The notes: generated by a model not told the origin, from the sequence alone. Positions 9,005 to 18,478 are shown, counted from the stretch's first letter. The stretch: DNA of 64,000 nucleotides from Flavobacterium sp. J372 (GCF_024699965.1 NZ_JAJOMZ010000004.1:1796001-1860000), one strand, 5' to 3'. Numbers and translations are program-made.

Positions 9005-9520
9005 ATGAAACAGGCTTTTAAACCAGTAGCTGATAACGACTCAAAAATCATTATTTTAGGCACAATGCCGGGAGAAAAATCTCTTGAGCTGCAACAATAC
9101 TATGGCAATCGCGGCAATCATTTCTGGAAAATTATTTTTGAAGTATTAGGAGAAAGTTTTTCGGCTGATTATGCTGAACGTATAAACCTTTTGCATAAGT
9201 ACAAAATAGCATTATGGGATGTATTGAAATATTGTGAACGGGAGGGAAGCCTTGACAGCAACATCAAAAATGAAGTGCCGAATGATTTTGAAGCTTTTTA
9301 CGCAATGCATCCGCAGATTAAGCATGTGTTTTTTTCCAGTAAAAATGCCGCAGCTTACTATGATAGATATGTTGGAAGGAGGGACGGTATTATTTATGAT
9401 GTACTTCCATCGCCAAGCGGCGCAAATGCATCTATGCGGTTTCAGGAAAAGCTTGTGGTCTGGAGGGAAAAAATTTTGCCGCTGGTAGATAGCAGCGGCA
9501 AAAAATCTTTAAATCCGTAA
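9005..9520 (+). CDS. DNA-deoxyinosine glycosylase (UDG superfamily family 6)
   Basis: Removes hypoxanthine (deaminated adenine) from DNA. The 171-residue protein has LGTMPGEKSL near residue 18, YYGNRGNHFWKI near residue 32 and LPSPSGANA near residue 138; these match the hypoxanthine-DNA glycosylase branch of the uracil-DNA glycosylase superfamily. The ATG at 9005 is the only good start. It is monocistronic and divergent from the YciE-type gene. A second glycosylase, Ung, lies at 25.6 kb. Confidence 0.85.
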   Translation: MKQAFKPVADNDSKIIILGTMPGEKSLELQQYYGNRGNHFWKIIFEVLGESFSADYAERINLLHKYKIALWDVLKYCEREGSLDSNIKNEVPNDFEAFYAMHPQIKHVFFSSKNAAAYYDRYVGRRDGIIYDVLPSPSGANASMRFQEKLVVWREKILPLVDSSGKKSLNP

Positions 9521-9527
9521 TGGTTGG

Positions 9528-9626
9528 TTACGAAATAAAATAACGCTGCAACCTTTTCTGCCTGTAGCTCCTAAGGCGCGACTGCACCATTGTCCTGACC
9601 ATTTTTTTCAAAACTGCTAAATTCAT
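9528..9626 (-). CDS. Possible small basic peptide (32 aa)
   Basis: An ATG-to-TAA frame of 32 codons rich in Arg, Lys and Gln (starts MNLAVLKKMVRTM), convergent with the glycosylase gene. It is the only structured reading frame in the ~300-bp gap 9521-9820. There is no recognised family and no exact promoter box, so it may be chance; the composition and an ATG start favour a real peptide slightly. Confidence 0.25.
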   Translation of the reverse strand: MNLAVLKKMVRTMVQSRLRSYRQKRLQRYFIS

Positions 9627-9808
9627 AGTGGCTGTATTTATTTACAAAGCAAAATTCAGTATAATAAAATTGAATTGTTTTAAAACTATATTAAAATTTC
9701 ATAAATAGCGTTATCATGTAACTCAAGGATATATTCTGCTGTAAAATTTTATAATCTTTTTCACACTAAAATATAAATCGATACATTTACTGCATTTGAT
9801 ACATTGTT

Positions 9809-9816
9809 TACATTTG
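9809..9816 (+). promoter_or_regulatory. -7 promoter box, probably leaderless transcript
   Basis: TACATTTG ends four bases before the ATG at 9821. The usual spacing to the transcription start would put +1 at about the ATG itself. Confidence 0.5.
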
Positions 9817-9820
9817 TAGG

Positions 9821-10297
9821 ATGAAACATTTTCTTCTGCTTTTATTCTTTACACTGCCTGTTTGCTCACAGACAAAGACTTTTGTTGTAAGAGATAATGC
9901 TGTAATTTGGGAAAATGTTTTTGTTACCAGCGAAACTAACATTGCATCAATATTAGAAAAGCATCCGAGCCTTACTATTATATCAGATAAGAATAATATT
10001 TATAAAGGTATCGCCAGGAATGTAAAAAATTCATGTCCCGGTACATCTGAAGCATTTGTGGATGCCCGGTATGATTTTAATTTTGAAATAGAAAGGAGCG
10101 CGGGCATGTATCGCGTTACTATCTCCAATCTAAAAATCCTCCCTGCGTCAAAAAAACAATCTGTTACAGCAGAGAGTTTCTTTCTTGAGAAATGCGAGAT
10201 TAAAAACACGTCACAAGGCCAAACTGACCTCCAGTGCCTTGATGCACTTTTCAACCGGATTTTTACAGCAACCAGCCTGCTAAAAAATAAGCCTTAA
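9821..10297 (+). CDS. Secreted protein of unknown function
   Basis: 158 residues with a clear signal peptide (MKHFLLLLFFTLPVCSQ). I do not recognise the family. The mature part has a YDFNFEIERSAGMYRVTISN segment that looks like paired beta strands, and four cysteines that may form disulfides in the periplasm. It stands alone, with a -7 box just upstream. Confidence 0.7.
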   Translation: MKHFLLLLFFTLPVCSQTKTFVVRDNAVIWENVFVTSETNIASILEKHPSLTIISDKNNIYKGIARNVKNSCPGTSEAFVDARYDFNFEIERSAGMYRVTISNLKILPASKKQSVTAESFFLEKCEIKNTSQGQTDLQCLDALFNRIFTATSLLKNKP

Positions 10298-10477
10298 CTT
10301 ACGTAAGCTGAATAATTTCATAACAATTTACTTAACAATTGTTTAAGAAGTTTTAGTATCTTTACCTTAATGATCCCGGGATTATATCCTGTCAGTTTTA
10401 TTAATGTCTGCATACTATTGGTAAAACTTGGTTTAACGTACTCAAGATACTAGCGGTAAACTTAAAAATTATAGGAT

Positions 10478-10675
10478 ATGAGAAATTTCAGTTTTATTTT
10501 TTCACTCTCAGCTTTTATAGTTACAATGTATTTCCTGATAACAGATTTCCCTACATTAGATAGTAGTGAAGGCATTATTTACCTGAGCATGGTTATTGTA
10601 CTGTTATTAATATGCATTACAGGCGTAATCATAAACAGGCCTGCCCTGCCACGCAGGCCATACAGTATGCGCTAA
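10478..10675 (+). CDS. Small two-helix membrane protein
   Basis: 65 residues with two hydrophobic segments (about 5-22 and 35-53) and a basic C-terminal tail (RPALPRRPYSMR). No family recognised. The ATG at 10478 follows an A/T-rich leader. The preceding 180 bp holds nothing else that I can identify. Confidence 0.6.
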   Translation: MRNFSFIFSLSAFIVTMYFLITDFPTLDSSEGIIYLSMVIVLLLICITGVIINRPALPRRPYSMR

Positions 10676-10716
10676 ACATTAACTGTATTTTATAATATAG
10701 CTGTTTTATTGTTGGC

Positions 10717-10724
10717 TAACTTTG
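10717..10724 (+). promoter_or_regulatory. -7 promoter box
   Basis: TAACTTTG, an exact TAnnTTTG match, 25 bp upstream of the ATG at 10750. Confidence 0.55.
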
Positions 10725-10749
10725 GTTAATAACCAAAAAATTAAACGCT

Positions 10750-11016
10750 ATGAGTAATAGAGATGATGCTAATAAGCCTCATGATAGTGAGGAGGCAAAT
10801 AAAGAAGCGACAGAAAAAATGGCCCAAAATCATGATGAGCAGTATGCTAAATTCCAGCAGTCGCAAAACAAAAAAACAAAAAGTGAACAGCCGGATAACC
10901 AACACATGCTGGAAAACCAAAACAACATTCCAGATGATGCCCTGCCGGTAGAACAACAAAACCGCAACAGGTTTAAAGATGAGAAGGATGACGACTTTGG
11001 TGTAGAGCAATTATAA
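10750..11016 (+). CDS. Small hydrophilic protein of unknown function
   Basis: 88 residues, extremely rich in Asn, Gln, Asp, Glu and Lys, with no hydrophobic core and no signal peptide, so probably intrinsically disordered. It has its own promoter box and a strong terminator, which supports it being a real gene. Such small acidic-polar proteins in Bacteroidota are often stress-related, but nothing here proves that. Confidence 0.65.
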   Translation: MSNRDDANKPHDSEEANKEATEKMAQNHDEQYAKFQQSQNKKTKSEQPDNQHMLENQNNIPDDALPVEQQNRNRFKDEKDDDFGVEQL

Positions 11017-11022
11017 AAACAA

Positions 11023-11050
11023 AAAAATCCGCCCTTTCAGGCGGATTTTT
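11023..11050. terminator. Bidirectional intrinsic terminator
   Basis: Stem AAAAATCCGCC / GGCGGATTTTT with loop CTTTCA, between the convergent genes ending at 11016 and 11069. Flanking A and T runs serve both strands. Confidence 0.88.
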
Positions 11051-11068
11051 TATTTATAAGTCAGGCTT

Positions 11069-11904
11069 TTATTTACCTGACATATTTTTCATTTCTTTTT
11101 CTACCATGTCATAGAACTGGTCAATCTTAGGCAGTACAAGTATCCTTGTCCTCCTGTTTGTTGAACGGCCTTCTGCAGTATCATTACCGGTAAGCGGCAC
11201 ATACTCACCACGGCCCGATGCTACAAGGCGGCTAGGCTCAATACCGAAATCATTTTGAAGTATGCGCACAATAGATGTAGCACGTTTCACGCTCAAATCC
11301 CAGTTGTCCTGAAGCACAGGGTTTTTGATAGGCACATTATCAGTATGTCCTTCAACCATACATTCAAACGTTGGTTTATCTTTTACAATTAGTGCTACTT
11401 TACCAAGTATTTCTTTAGCTCTGTCAGTCACCTGGTAGCTTCCGCTCTTAAACAGTAACTTATCGGCAAGCGATATATAAACCACACCTTTTTCAACACT
11501 TACATTGATGTCAGGGTCATTTACACCAACAGCTCTCTTAATACTGGTAACAAGTGCCAGTGTAACACTGTCTTTACGTGTAAGGGCATCCTGCAGCCTG
11601 TTTATCTTCAGGTCTTTTTCACGTAGGCTCTCAAGTGATTTTTCGATGTTCTCTGCACCTTTTGTAGAAAGCGTTGCAAAATTGTCTTTTGAAACTTTAA
11701 GGTCCTGGTTGGCAGTCCTTAGGTCTTCAATGCGCGAAGCCATAACTTCTTTTTCAGCAAGGCAGGTATTAAGCTTAATAGTTGCCGTGTTCAGCAAATC
11801 CTGGATTTCCTTGTTTTTGGCTTCAAGCTCTGCAATCTTCTTTTTGTGCCGCAAGACGTTAGCGTAAGCACCGCTAATGAAAGTGTTAAGATGGCTCTCT
11901 TCAT
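11069..11904 (-). CDS. OmpA/MotB-family lipoprotein, frameshifted near N-terminus
   Basis: Peptidoglycan-linked outer-membrane lipoprotein. A coiled-coil region (about residues 25-115, heptads of Glu/Lys/Leu) precedes an OmpA C-terminal domain with VEGHTDNVPIKNP, WDLSVKRA and STNRRTRI. The start is ATG 11904: it gives a lipoprotein signal peptide ending LTLTSC-G, with lipobox Cys18. Right after it the frame is lost in an A5 run (11841-11845); one more A restores GTKKKIAELEAKNKE and a 278-residue protein. Without correction, only a leaderless fragment starting at a TTG (11854) would be read. Confidence 0.85.
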
Positions 11905-11927
11905 AAGAATAACATTTTGAATTTTAA

Positions 11928-11935
11928 CAAAATTA
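11928..11935 (-). promoter_or_regulatory. -7 promoter box of the OmpA lipoprotein gene
   Basis: TAATTTTG on the minus strand, 23 bp before the lipoprotein ATG. Its position supports the start at 11904 over any internal start. Confidence 0.45.
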
Positions 11936-11967
11936 GTAATTAAAGTATATATAGTAACGCAATAGTC

Positions 11968-12972
11968 TTATAAACTATTGTTAAAACCGGAATCAAAAAT
12001 CCTGCCACCTTTCAGAAAATACTTATAAACGATGCTGTTAGTCTTGTAGTAATTTTTGTATTTTTTTGATTTTCTTTTGTTTAGGAATTTGAACTGTAGC
12101 GAATAAAATGAAAAATGTGCTTTTAAAATTGCAAAGCAATGCGCAAATTTCCCTTGGAATATAAAGTGTATACCTGCAACACCATCTAAACACAGGCGCG
12201 CGAAGATGATTGGGAAGACCATTTCGCGGGGCAGGTTTTTAAGCATTGAAAGCAGCGAATTCCTGAAATTAAGGAATGTTTTTCTTGGATTTGTATTTTG
12301 CAGCGTAGCCCCGCCCACATGATAGATTACGGATTTGTAGCAGTACTTCGCCTTATAATTAAGGTTGAAAGCCCTCCAGCAAAGGTCTATCTCTTCCTGG
12401 TGGGCAAAAAAATCTTCATCAAAGCCGCCAAGTTCGCGGTACACATCTTTCCTTATGAATAAACATGCTCCGGACGCCCAGAAAATCTCGCTGTTGTCAT
12501 CATACTGCCCGCGGTCTTCTTCCAGCGTGTTGAAAATGCGGCCCCGGCAAAACGGGTATCCAAGCCTGTCTATAAACCCGCCCGCAGCACCGGCATATTC
12601 AAAATAAGATTTGTTTTTGTAATCAAGTATCTTAGGCTGAATAATAGCCGTTTCAGTATCAGATTCAAATAGTTCTAAAACAGGGTTAAGCCAGCCTTCG
12701 GTAACTTCAACATCGCTGTTTACAAGCGCGTAAATATCTTCTTCAACTTCACGCAGGGCATCGTTATATCCTTTGGCATAACCGTAATTGCCTGTGTTTT
12801 GAATGATCTTTACCTGTGGGTAAGCGTCCCTGACAAATGCCATAGAGTCATCGGTTGAGGCATTATCTGCCACATATATTGTTGCTTCCTGTGAGTAGGC
12901 CGTAACCGATGGTAAAAACTTTTCCAGCAATCCCTTCCCGTTCCAGTTTAATATTACAACCGCTATGCTCAT
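11968..12972 (-). CDS. Family 2 glycosyltransferase
   Basis: 334 residues, rhamnosyl-transferase-like GT2. It begins IAVVILNWNGKGLL; the nucleotide-sugar region has VADNASTDDS and NTGNYGYAKGYNDAL; LVNSDVEV is the metal-binding DxD-like site; WASGACLFIRKDV and FFAHQEEIDLCWRA are conserved acceptor-side motifs. It probably acts at the cytoplasmic face of the inner membrane, adding a sugar to a surface polysaccharide or lipid. Its ATG overlaps the stop of the upstream nuclease-like gene (ATGA), so the two are coupled. Confidence 0.9.
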   Translation of the reverse strand: MSIAVVILNWNGKGLLEKFLPSVTAYSQEATIYVADNASTDDSMAFVRDAYPQVKIIQNTGNYGYAKGYNDALREVEEDIYALVNSDVEVTEGWLNPVLELFESDTETAIIQPKILDYKNKSYFEYAGAAGGFIDRLGYPFCRGRIFNTLEEDRGQYDDNSEIFWASGACLFIRKDVYRELGGFDEDFFAHQEEIDLCWRAFNLNYKAKYCYKSVIYHVGGATLQNTNPRKTFLNFRNSLLSMLKNLPREMVFPIIFARLCLDGVAGIHFIFQGKFAHCFAILKAHFSFYSLQFKFLNKRKSKKYKNYYKTNSIVYKYFLKGGRIFDSGFNNSL

Positions 12973-13415
12973 TTTGTGTATTCAGGTATATCGGGCAAAA
13001 ACTGATATTGTTCCTGCTCATTGTCAATGCGGCAAAAGTAGTGATTAATGCCGTTGGTCACCATCATGTTCTGTGCCTTCAGCTGCATATTGTAGCGCGC
13101 AATCTGGTCAAAAGTATTTTGTGAAATTGTAACCTCCGGCGCCTTGCACTCTACAAGTAAAAAGATGCCTCCATCAGGCTGATATACAACCACATCATAG
13201 CGCTTAACTAAACCGTTCATCCTAATGATTTTTTCAACATTTACATGGCTTACAGGGTACTTTTTGTCAACGGTAAGAAAACGTACCACATGCTGTCGCA
13301 CCCATTCTTCAGGCGTAAGGATGATAAACTTTTTACGCGTCTCACAAAAAATAGCAATTTTGTTTTCACTATTTTTGAAACGGAAAGTATAGTCAGGGAA
13401 GTTAAGCTTCTGCAT
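12969..13415 (-). CDS. HsdR N-terminal domain (PD-(D/E)XK) protein
   Basis: About 148 residues from ATG 13415, which starts MQKLNFPDYTFRFK. It carries the type I restriction HsdR N-terminal fold: RYDVVVYQPDGG then LLVECKAPE gives the D ... ExK catalytic signature of PD-(D/E)XK nucleases. No methylase, specificity or helicase genes lie nearby, so it is a stand-alone housekeeping-type member rather than an R-M system. It is coupled (4-bp overlap) to the GT2 gene and divergent from holA with 49 bp between. Confidence 0.82.
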   Translation of the reverse strand: MQKLNFPDYTFRFKNSENKIAIFCETRKKFIILTPEEWVRQHVVRFLTVDKKYPVSHVNVEKIIRMNGLVKRYDVVVYQPDGGIFLLVECKAPEVTISQNTFDQIARYNMQLKAQNMMVTNGINHYFCRIDNEQEQYQFLPDIPEYTK

Positions 13416-13464
13416 CGGCGCAAATGTACTGCTTTTCGCTAACAGCACAAATCACGATAACAGG

Positions 13465-14469
13465 GTGGACGAGGTTATAAAGATTGTAAACGATATAAAA
13501 GCGGGCAATATAAAGCCCATTTATTTCCTGATGGGGGAAGAGCCCTATTATATTGATAAGCTCACGGAATATATTGAAGAAAATATACTTTCTGAAGATG
13601 AGAAAGGCTTCAACCAGATGGTGCTTTATGGTAAAGATGTATCTATAGAAGATGTCATCTCAAACGCTAAGCGCTACCCCATGATGGCCGATAAGCAAGT
13701 GGTAATCGTGAAGGAAGCACAGGAACTGTCGCGCACTATTGACAAACTGGAATATTACGCCGAAAACCCACAGCCTACCACAGTTTTGGTTTTTGCTTAT
13801 AAATACAAAACCCTTGATAAACGTAAAAAAGTAACCAAAGTGCTTGAAAAGGCTGGAGTAGTGTTTGAAAGCAAAAAGCTGTATGAGAATCAGGTAGCCG
13901 ACTGGATTAAGCGCATACTTGCCGGTAAGAAATATGGCATTGAACCAAAGGCCGCTGCTATGCTGGTGGAGTTTTTGGGTAACGACCTGAGTAAAGTGAA
14001 TAATGAGCTTGAAAAGCTTACAATTATACTACCAGAAGGCAGCACCATCACACCAAAAGACATCGAGGAAAATATCGGTATCAGTAAAGATTACAATGTG
14101 TTTGAATTCCGGAAAGCCATAGGGGAGCGCGACCAGCTGAAGGCTTATCGTATAGCTGACTATTTTGCACAGAACCCCAAAGACAATCCGCTGGTTATGA
14201 CAACAGGGCTTGTGTTTGGCTTTTTCTCACAGCTGCTGCAATACCACGGACTTAAAGATAAATCGCAGGCGAATGTGGGTAAAGCGTTGCGTATCAATCC
14301 CTATTTCGTGAAAGATTATGATATTGCCGCGCGAAATTACCCAATGAAAAAAGTGAGCGCCATTGTAGCTGCCCTGCGTGATGTTGACGTGAAAAGTAAA
14401 GGCGTTGGCGCCAACAATATACCTACGGCAGATTTGCTTAAAGAGATGCTGGTAAAGATTTTTAATTAA
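13465..14469 (+). CDS. holA: DNA polymerase III subunit delta
   Basis: Clamp-loader subunit that opens the beta clamp. 334 residues, matching the family length: N-terminal KPIYFLMGEEPYYID, central AAA+-like domain, and a C-terminal collar region (NPYFVKDYDIAARNY). The start is a GTG at 13465, preceded by AGG; no in-frame ATG lies nearby. As an essential replication gene it is intact, unlike several neighbours. Confidence 0.92.
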   Translation: MDEVIKIVNDIKAGNIKPIYFLMGEEPYYIDKLTEYIEENILSEDEKGFNQMVLYGKDVSIEDVISNAKRYPMMADKQVVIVKEAQELSRTIDKLEYYAENPQPTTVLVFAYKYKTLDKRKKVTKVLEKAGVVFESKKLYENQVADWIKRILAGKKYGIEPKAAAMLVEFLGNDLSKVNNELEKLTIILPEGSTITPKDIEENIGISKDYNVFEFRKAIGERDQLKAYRIADYFAQNPKDNPLVMTTGLVFGFFSQLLQYHGLKDKSQANVGKALRINPYFVKDYDIAARNYPMKKVSAIVAALRDVDVKSKGVGANNIPTADLLKEMLVKIFN

Positions 14470-14516
14470 GCGGTATTATCACGATATTTGCAGCCTTCTT
14501 AAACAGACATGAACTA

Positions 14517-14699
14517 ATGGGGATGAATAAAAACACAATACTTGGCTGGGCTACTTTTATAATGATAATAATGGGGCTGCTGCTGATAGGCCTGGGCGTT
14601 TACCGCTATGCCGATGTTGCCGGATGGGGATTTTCAGCCGTGGGCGTTGGCTTTTTTGCCATAGCATGGGTATTTAGCTCGCTTAAAGGGCGGGTTTAA
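14517..14699 (+). CDS. CAL67264-family small membrane protein
   Basis: 60 residues, MGMNKNTILGWATFIM..., with two hydrophobic helices (about 8-27 and 34-52) joined by YRYADVAGWGF, ending SSLKGRV. It matches the small CAL67264 membrane family known only from Flavobacteriia. Function unknown. It lies between holA and ettA on the same strand and may be read with either. Confidence 0.8.
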   Translation: MGMNKNTILGWATFIMIIMGLLLIGLGVYRYADVAGWGFSAVGVGFFAIAWVFSSLKGRV

Positions 14700-14775
14700 T
14701 TATATATGTTACTATTTTGCAGGCTTAGAAACCTGAAACTTTAAACTTGAAACAAAAACTACAAACTTATTAAGT

Positions 14776-16470
14776 ATGTCAGACGATAAGAAAGTTATAT
14801 TTTCAATGTCGCGGGTAAACAAAACTTACCAGGGCGGCAACAAACAGGTACTTAAAGACATCTACCTTAGTTTCTTTTACGGAGCAAAAATCGGTATACT
14901 CGGTTTAAATGGCTCGGGTAAATCTACACTATTAAAAATTATCGCAGGCGTAGATAAAAGCTACCAGGGTGATGTGGTTTTCTCGCCGGGCTATACCGTA
15001 GGTTACCTTGAGCAGGAGCCTCAGCTTGACGAAAACAAAACTGTTATTGAAATTGTTCGTGAAGGTGTGGCGGAAACAGTAGCGCTTCTTGAAGAATTCA
15101 ATAAGATAAATGACAGTTTTGGTGACCCTGAAGTATATGAAGATGCCGATAAGATGCAGAAGCTGATGGACCGCCAGGGCGAGCTACAGGATAAAATTGA
15201 CGCAGCGGGCGCATGGGAGCTTGACACTAAGCTTGAAATTGCGATGGATGCACTGCGCACTCCGGATGCCGACACACCTATTAAAGTACTTTCGGGTGGT
15301 GAGAAAAGGCGTGTGGCGCTTTGCCGATTACTACTGCAACAGCCAGACGTGTTACTTCTTGATGAACCTACCAACCACCTTGATGCAGAAAGCGTGCTTT
15401 GGCTCGAGCAGCACCTTGCGCAATATGCAGGTACGGTGATTGCCGTAACGCACGACCGCTATTTCCTTGACAATGTAGCCGGCTGGATACTGGAACTTGA
15501 CAGGGGAGAGGGTATCCCATGGAAAGGGAACTACTCATCATGGCTTGACCAGAAATCTAAGCGTATGGAGCAGGAAGAGAAAGTGGCAAGCAAGCGCAGG
15601 AAAACCCTTGAGCGTGAGCTTGACTGGGTACGCCAGGGAGCGAAAGGCCGCCAGACTAAGCAGAAAGCGCGTTTACAAAACTACGACAGGTTATTGAACG
15701 AGGACCAGAAAGAGCTTGAAGAAAAACTGGAACTGTACATCCCGAACGGGCCGAGGCTTGGTACAAACGTAATTGAAGCACAGGGTGTAGCTAAAGCCTT
15801 TGGTGATAAATTATTATATGAAAACCTGAACTTTACACTGCCACAGGCGGGTATTGTAGGGATTATTGGGCCTAACGGTGCAGGTAAAACTACCATCTTC
15901 CGTATGATAATGGGCGAGGAACAGCCAGATAAGGGTGAGTTTAAAGTGGGTGAGACCGTGAAGATTGCATACGTTGACCAATCTCATGCCAATATTGACC
16001 CTGAGAAAACGATATGGGAAAACTTTGCTGACGGGCAGGAACTTATAATGATGGGTGGCCGCCAGGTAAATTCACGCGCTTACCTTAGCCGTTTCAATTT
16101 CAGCGGAAGTGACCAGAATAAAAAAGTAGGCACGCTCTCAGGCGGGGAGCGCAACAGGCTGCACCTTGCCATAACGTTGAAAGAAGAAGGTAACGTACTG
16201 CTTCTGGATGAGCCTACCAACGACCTTGATATTAACACGTTGCGTGCGCTTGAAGAAGGGTTGGAAAACTTTGCAGGCTGTGCGGTAATAATATCACACG
16301 ACAGGTGGTTCCTTGACAGGGTTTGTACACACATCCTTGCCTTTGAAGGAAACTCTGAAGTGTATGCATTTGAAGGCAGTTTCTCTGAATACGAGGAAAA
16401 CCGCCGTAAGCGCCTTGGCGGAGACCTTACACCGAAGCGTATCAAATACAAAAAGTTAGTTCGCAACTAA
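14776..16470 (+). CDS. ettA: Energy-dependent translational throttle protein EttA (ABC-F)
   Basis: Ribosome-binding ATPase that gates the first elongation steps according to ADP/ATP levels. Two ABC domains: Walker A GLNGSGKS and GPNGAGKT, signatures LSGGEKRR and LSGGERNR, Walker B LLLDEPTNHLD and LLLDEPTNDLD. The charged linker between them (about 245-320) and the arm region fit EttA. The length (564) is near the family norm. A hairpin terminator follows immediately. Confidence 0.94.
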   Translation: MSDDKKVIFSMSRVNKTYQGGNKQVLKDIYLSFFYGAKIGILGLNGSGKSTLLKIIAGVDKSYQGDVVFSPGYTVGYLEQEPQLDENKTVIEIVREGVAETVALLEEFNKINDSFGDPEVYEDADKMQKLMDRQGELQDKIDAAGAWELDTKLEIAMDALRTPDADTPIKVLSGGEKRRVALCRLLLQQPDVLLLDEPTNHLDAESVLWLEQHLAQYAGTVIAVTHDRYFLDNVAGWILELDRGEGIPWKGNYSSWLDQKSKRMEQEEKVASKRRKTLERELDWVRQGAKGRQTKQKARLQNYDRLLNEDQKELEEKLELYIPNGPRLGTNVIEAQGVAKAFGDKLLYENLNFTLPQAGIVGIIGPNGAGKTTIFRMIMGEEQPDKGEFKVGETVKIAYVDQSHANIDPEKTIWENFADGQELIMMGGRQVNSRAYLSRFNFSGSDQNKKVGTLSGGERNRLHLAITLKEEGNVLLLDEPTNDLDINTLRALEEGLENFAGCAVIISHDRWFLDRVCTHILAFEGNSEVYAFEGSFSEYEENRRKRLGGDLTPKRIKYKKLVRN

Positions 16471-16508
16471 GAATAAAAAGCCCTTCAGAAATGAAGGGCT
16501 TTTTATTC
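16471..16508 (+). terminator. Intrinsic terminator of ettA
   Basis: Stem AAAAAGCCCTTCA / TGAAGGGCTTTTT with loop GAAA, starting right after the ettA stop, followed by T run. Confidence 0.9.
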
Positions 16509-16569
16509 TTAGTTTAATCTTATTTATTGTAGAATGTTAATTTTTATCATAAACTTGCAAAAAAAGCTC

Positions 16570-18473
16570 ATGACGAAATTCTACACTTTCCTTTCACTTT
16601 TTTTTTATCACTTATGTTTGCGTTGCGCAACAACCATTTATAACTACATGGGAAGTGCAGGGGAATAGCCTCAACATTGATTTTCCAGTTGGTAATTGGA
16701 CTGCGCCGCTTACAACTTATACGATAGATTTTGGTGACGGAACTGTAATTCCCAATCAAATAGGTACTGCCTTTCACACTTATAGCTCACCTGGTATATA
16801 TACTGTTACCGTTTCAGGCAATATTGATTATGTCTCAATTGGAGTTTCCAGCACCAGCGAAAAATTCAGAACTGTAGAGCAGTGGGGCAGTGCACAATGG
16901 GTACACTTTAGTTACGGGTTTGCTAATTGTCCACACGTTGTGTTTAATGCTACAGACGTACCCAATTTATTGAATACAGTGAGTATGGATAATATGTTCA
17001 GAGGATCTACGAACTTTAACAGCCCAATCGGACACTGGGATGTTTCGGCAATTACAAATATGAGTTATATGTTCTTTGGAGCAAATTCATTTGATCAACC
17101 CTTAAACAATTGGGCGACGGAAAATGTAACAGATATGAGGGCTATGTTTTATGCCGCAACTTCATTCAATCAACCTATTGACACATGGGACACATCTTCT
17201 GTAACAAACATATCAAATATGTTTCATGGTTGCGCCTACAATCATCCCCTGCCGTGGGACGTTTCTCAGGTTACAGATATGAACAGCATGTTTGAATACA
17301 GCGCATTTAATCAACCGATTGACAATTGGGACGTGTCTTCGGTAACCACTATGGAGGAAATGTTTTATGGAGCTGATTATAATCAACCTTTAAATAATTG
17401 GGATGTAAGTTCCGTAACAAATTTTAAAGCGATGTTTCGCTTCTCAGAGTTTAATTTCTTCATACATGAATGGGATGTATCGTCGGTAACCACTATGGAG
17501 GAGATGTTTGTCGGAAGTGAGTTTAATCAGCCGTTAAACAGTTGGGATGTATCTTCCGTGACCAATATGAGGTATATGTTTAGTGATTCAAAGTTCAATC
17601 AGCCAATTTCTGACTGGGATGTTTCAGCGGTTACAAATATGATAAGAATGTTTATGAATAGCAAATTTAATCAGCCGCTTGACGAATGGGATGTGTCTAA
17701 TGTTCAAAGTATGGCAGGAATGTTTGAAAGATCGATATATAATCAACCGCTTAACAACTGGGACGTATCGTCAGTGCAATCAATGTGGTATATGTTTCAT
17801 GCGGCAGAATTTAATCAGCCTATAAACCAATGGGATGTAACCAGTGTAACAACAATGGAAAATATGTTTAAATATAATGTTGTATTTAACCAACCGCTCA
17901 ATGATTGGAACATTTCCGGAGTTTTAGATATGCAGGGAATGTTTTTAGGGGCAACCCTGTTTAACCAGGGACCTGTCATCGTGGAACTATAATCCTTCAG
18001 TCAAGCTTAGTCTCTTTTCTTTAGAAAATACTGGTTTTTTAAGCCACAGTGGTATGAATGTTTCAAATTATGATTCACTTTTGTCTAAGTTTGTACAATT
18101 GGGCCTTCAAAGTAAGAGGTTTACAGCTACTACCCTAAAGTACTGTAATGTTGCAGCAAGAGCGGCGTTGGTACAGGCAGGATGGATAATTGCAGGCGAT
18201 AGCCTCTCAGCTAACTGCGTAGCAGGCACTGATAGTTTTGAGAATACTACTTTATCATTATACCCTAACCCTGTAAAAGATATACTAAATGTAAAGTTAA
18301 AAGATAACGTAGTGGTAAAAGGAGGCAAAATTCTTGATACTAATGGAAGGAATGTTTTGTCTTTCGAGGGTTTGCCTGACAATTTAGATTTATCAGGTCT
18401 TTTGTCAGGATTTTATTTTATCTCACTTGAAACTACAAACGGAAATCAATTTGCCAAGTTTATAAAAGAATAA
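16570..18473 (+). CDS. BspA-like DUF285 surface protein with T9SS sorting domain, two frameshifts
   Basis: The start is ATG 16570: it encodes MTKFYTFLSLFF, then a T9 run (16598-16606) throws the frame. With T8 the signal peptide continues ITYVCVAQQ into the main frame. Next come a PKD-like segment (IDFGDGT, about residues 45-85) and 13 repeats of ~22-25 residues of the DUF285/BspA leucine-rich type (core WDVSSVTxMxxMF...FNQP). At 17968-17970 GGG appears where GG is expected; correcting it gives FNQDLSSWNYNPSVK and joins a C-terminal Por-secretion tail (LYPNPVKDILNVKL ... FIKE). Corrected length is 633. It would be secreted by the type IX system and anchored or released at the cell surface, with adhesion as the usual role for the family. 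As read, neither export nor sorting signal is in frame. Confidence 0.8.
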
Positions 18474-18478
18474 ATATA

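Noticed and set aside
12969..13415. HsdR-N protein as part of a restriction-modification system
   Set aside because: No methylase, specificity or helicase gene in the neighbourhood; neighbours are housekeeping.
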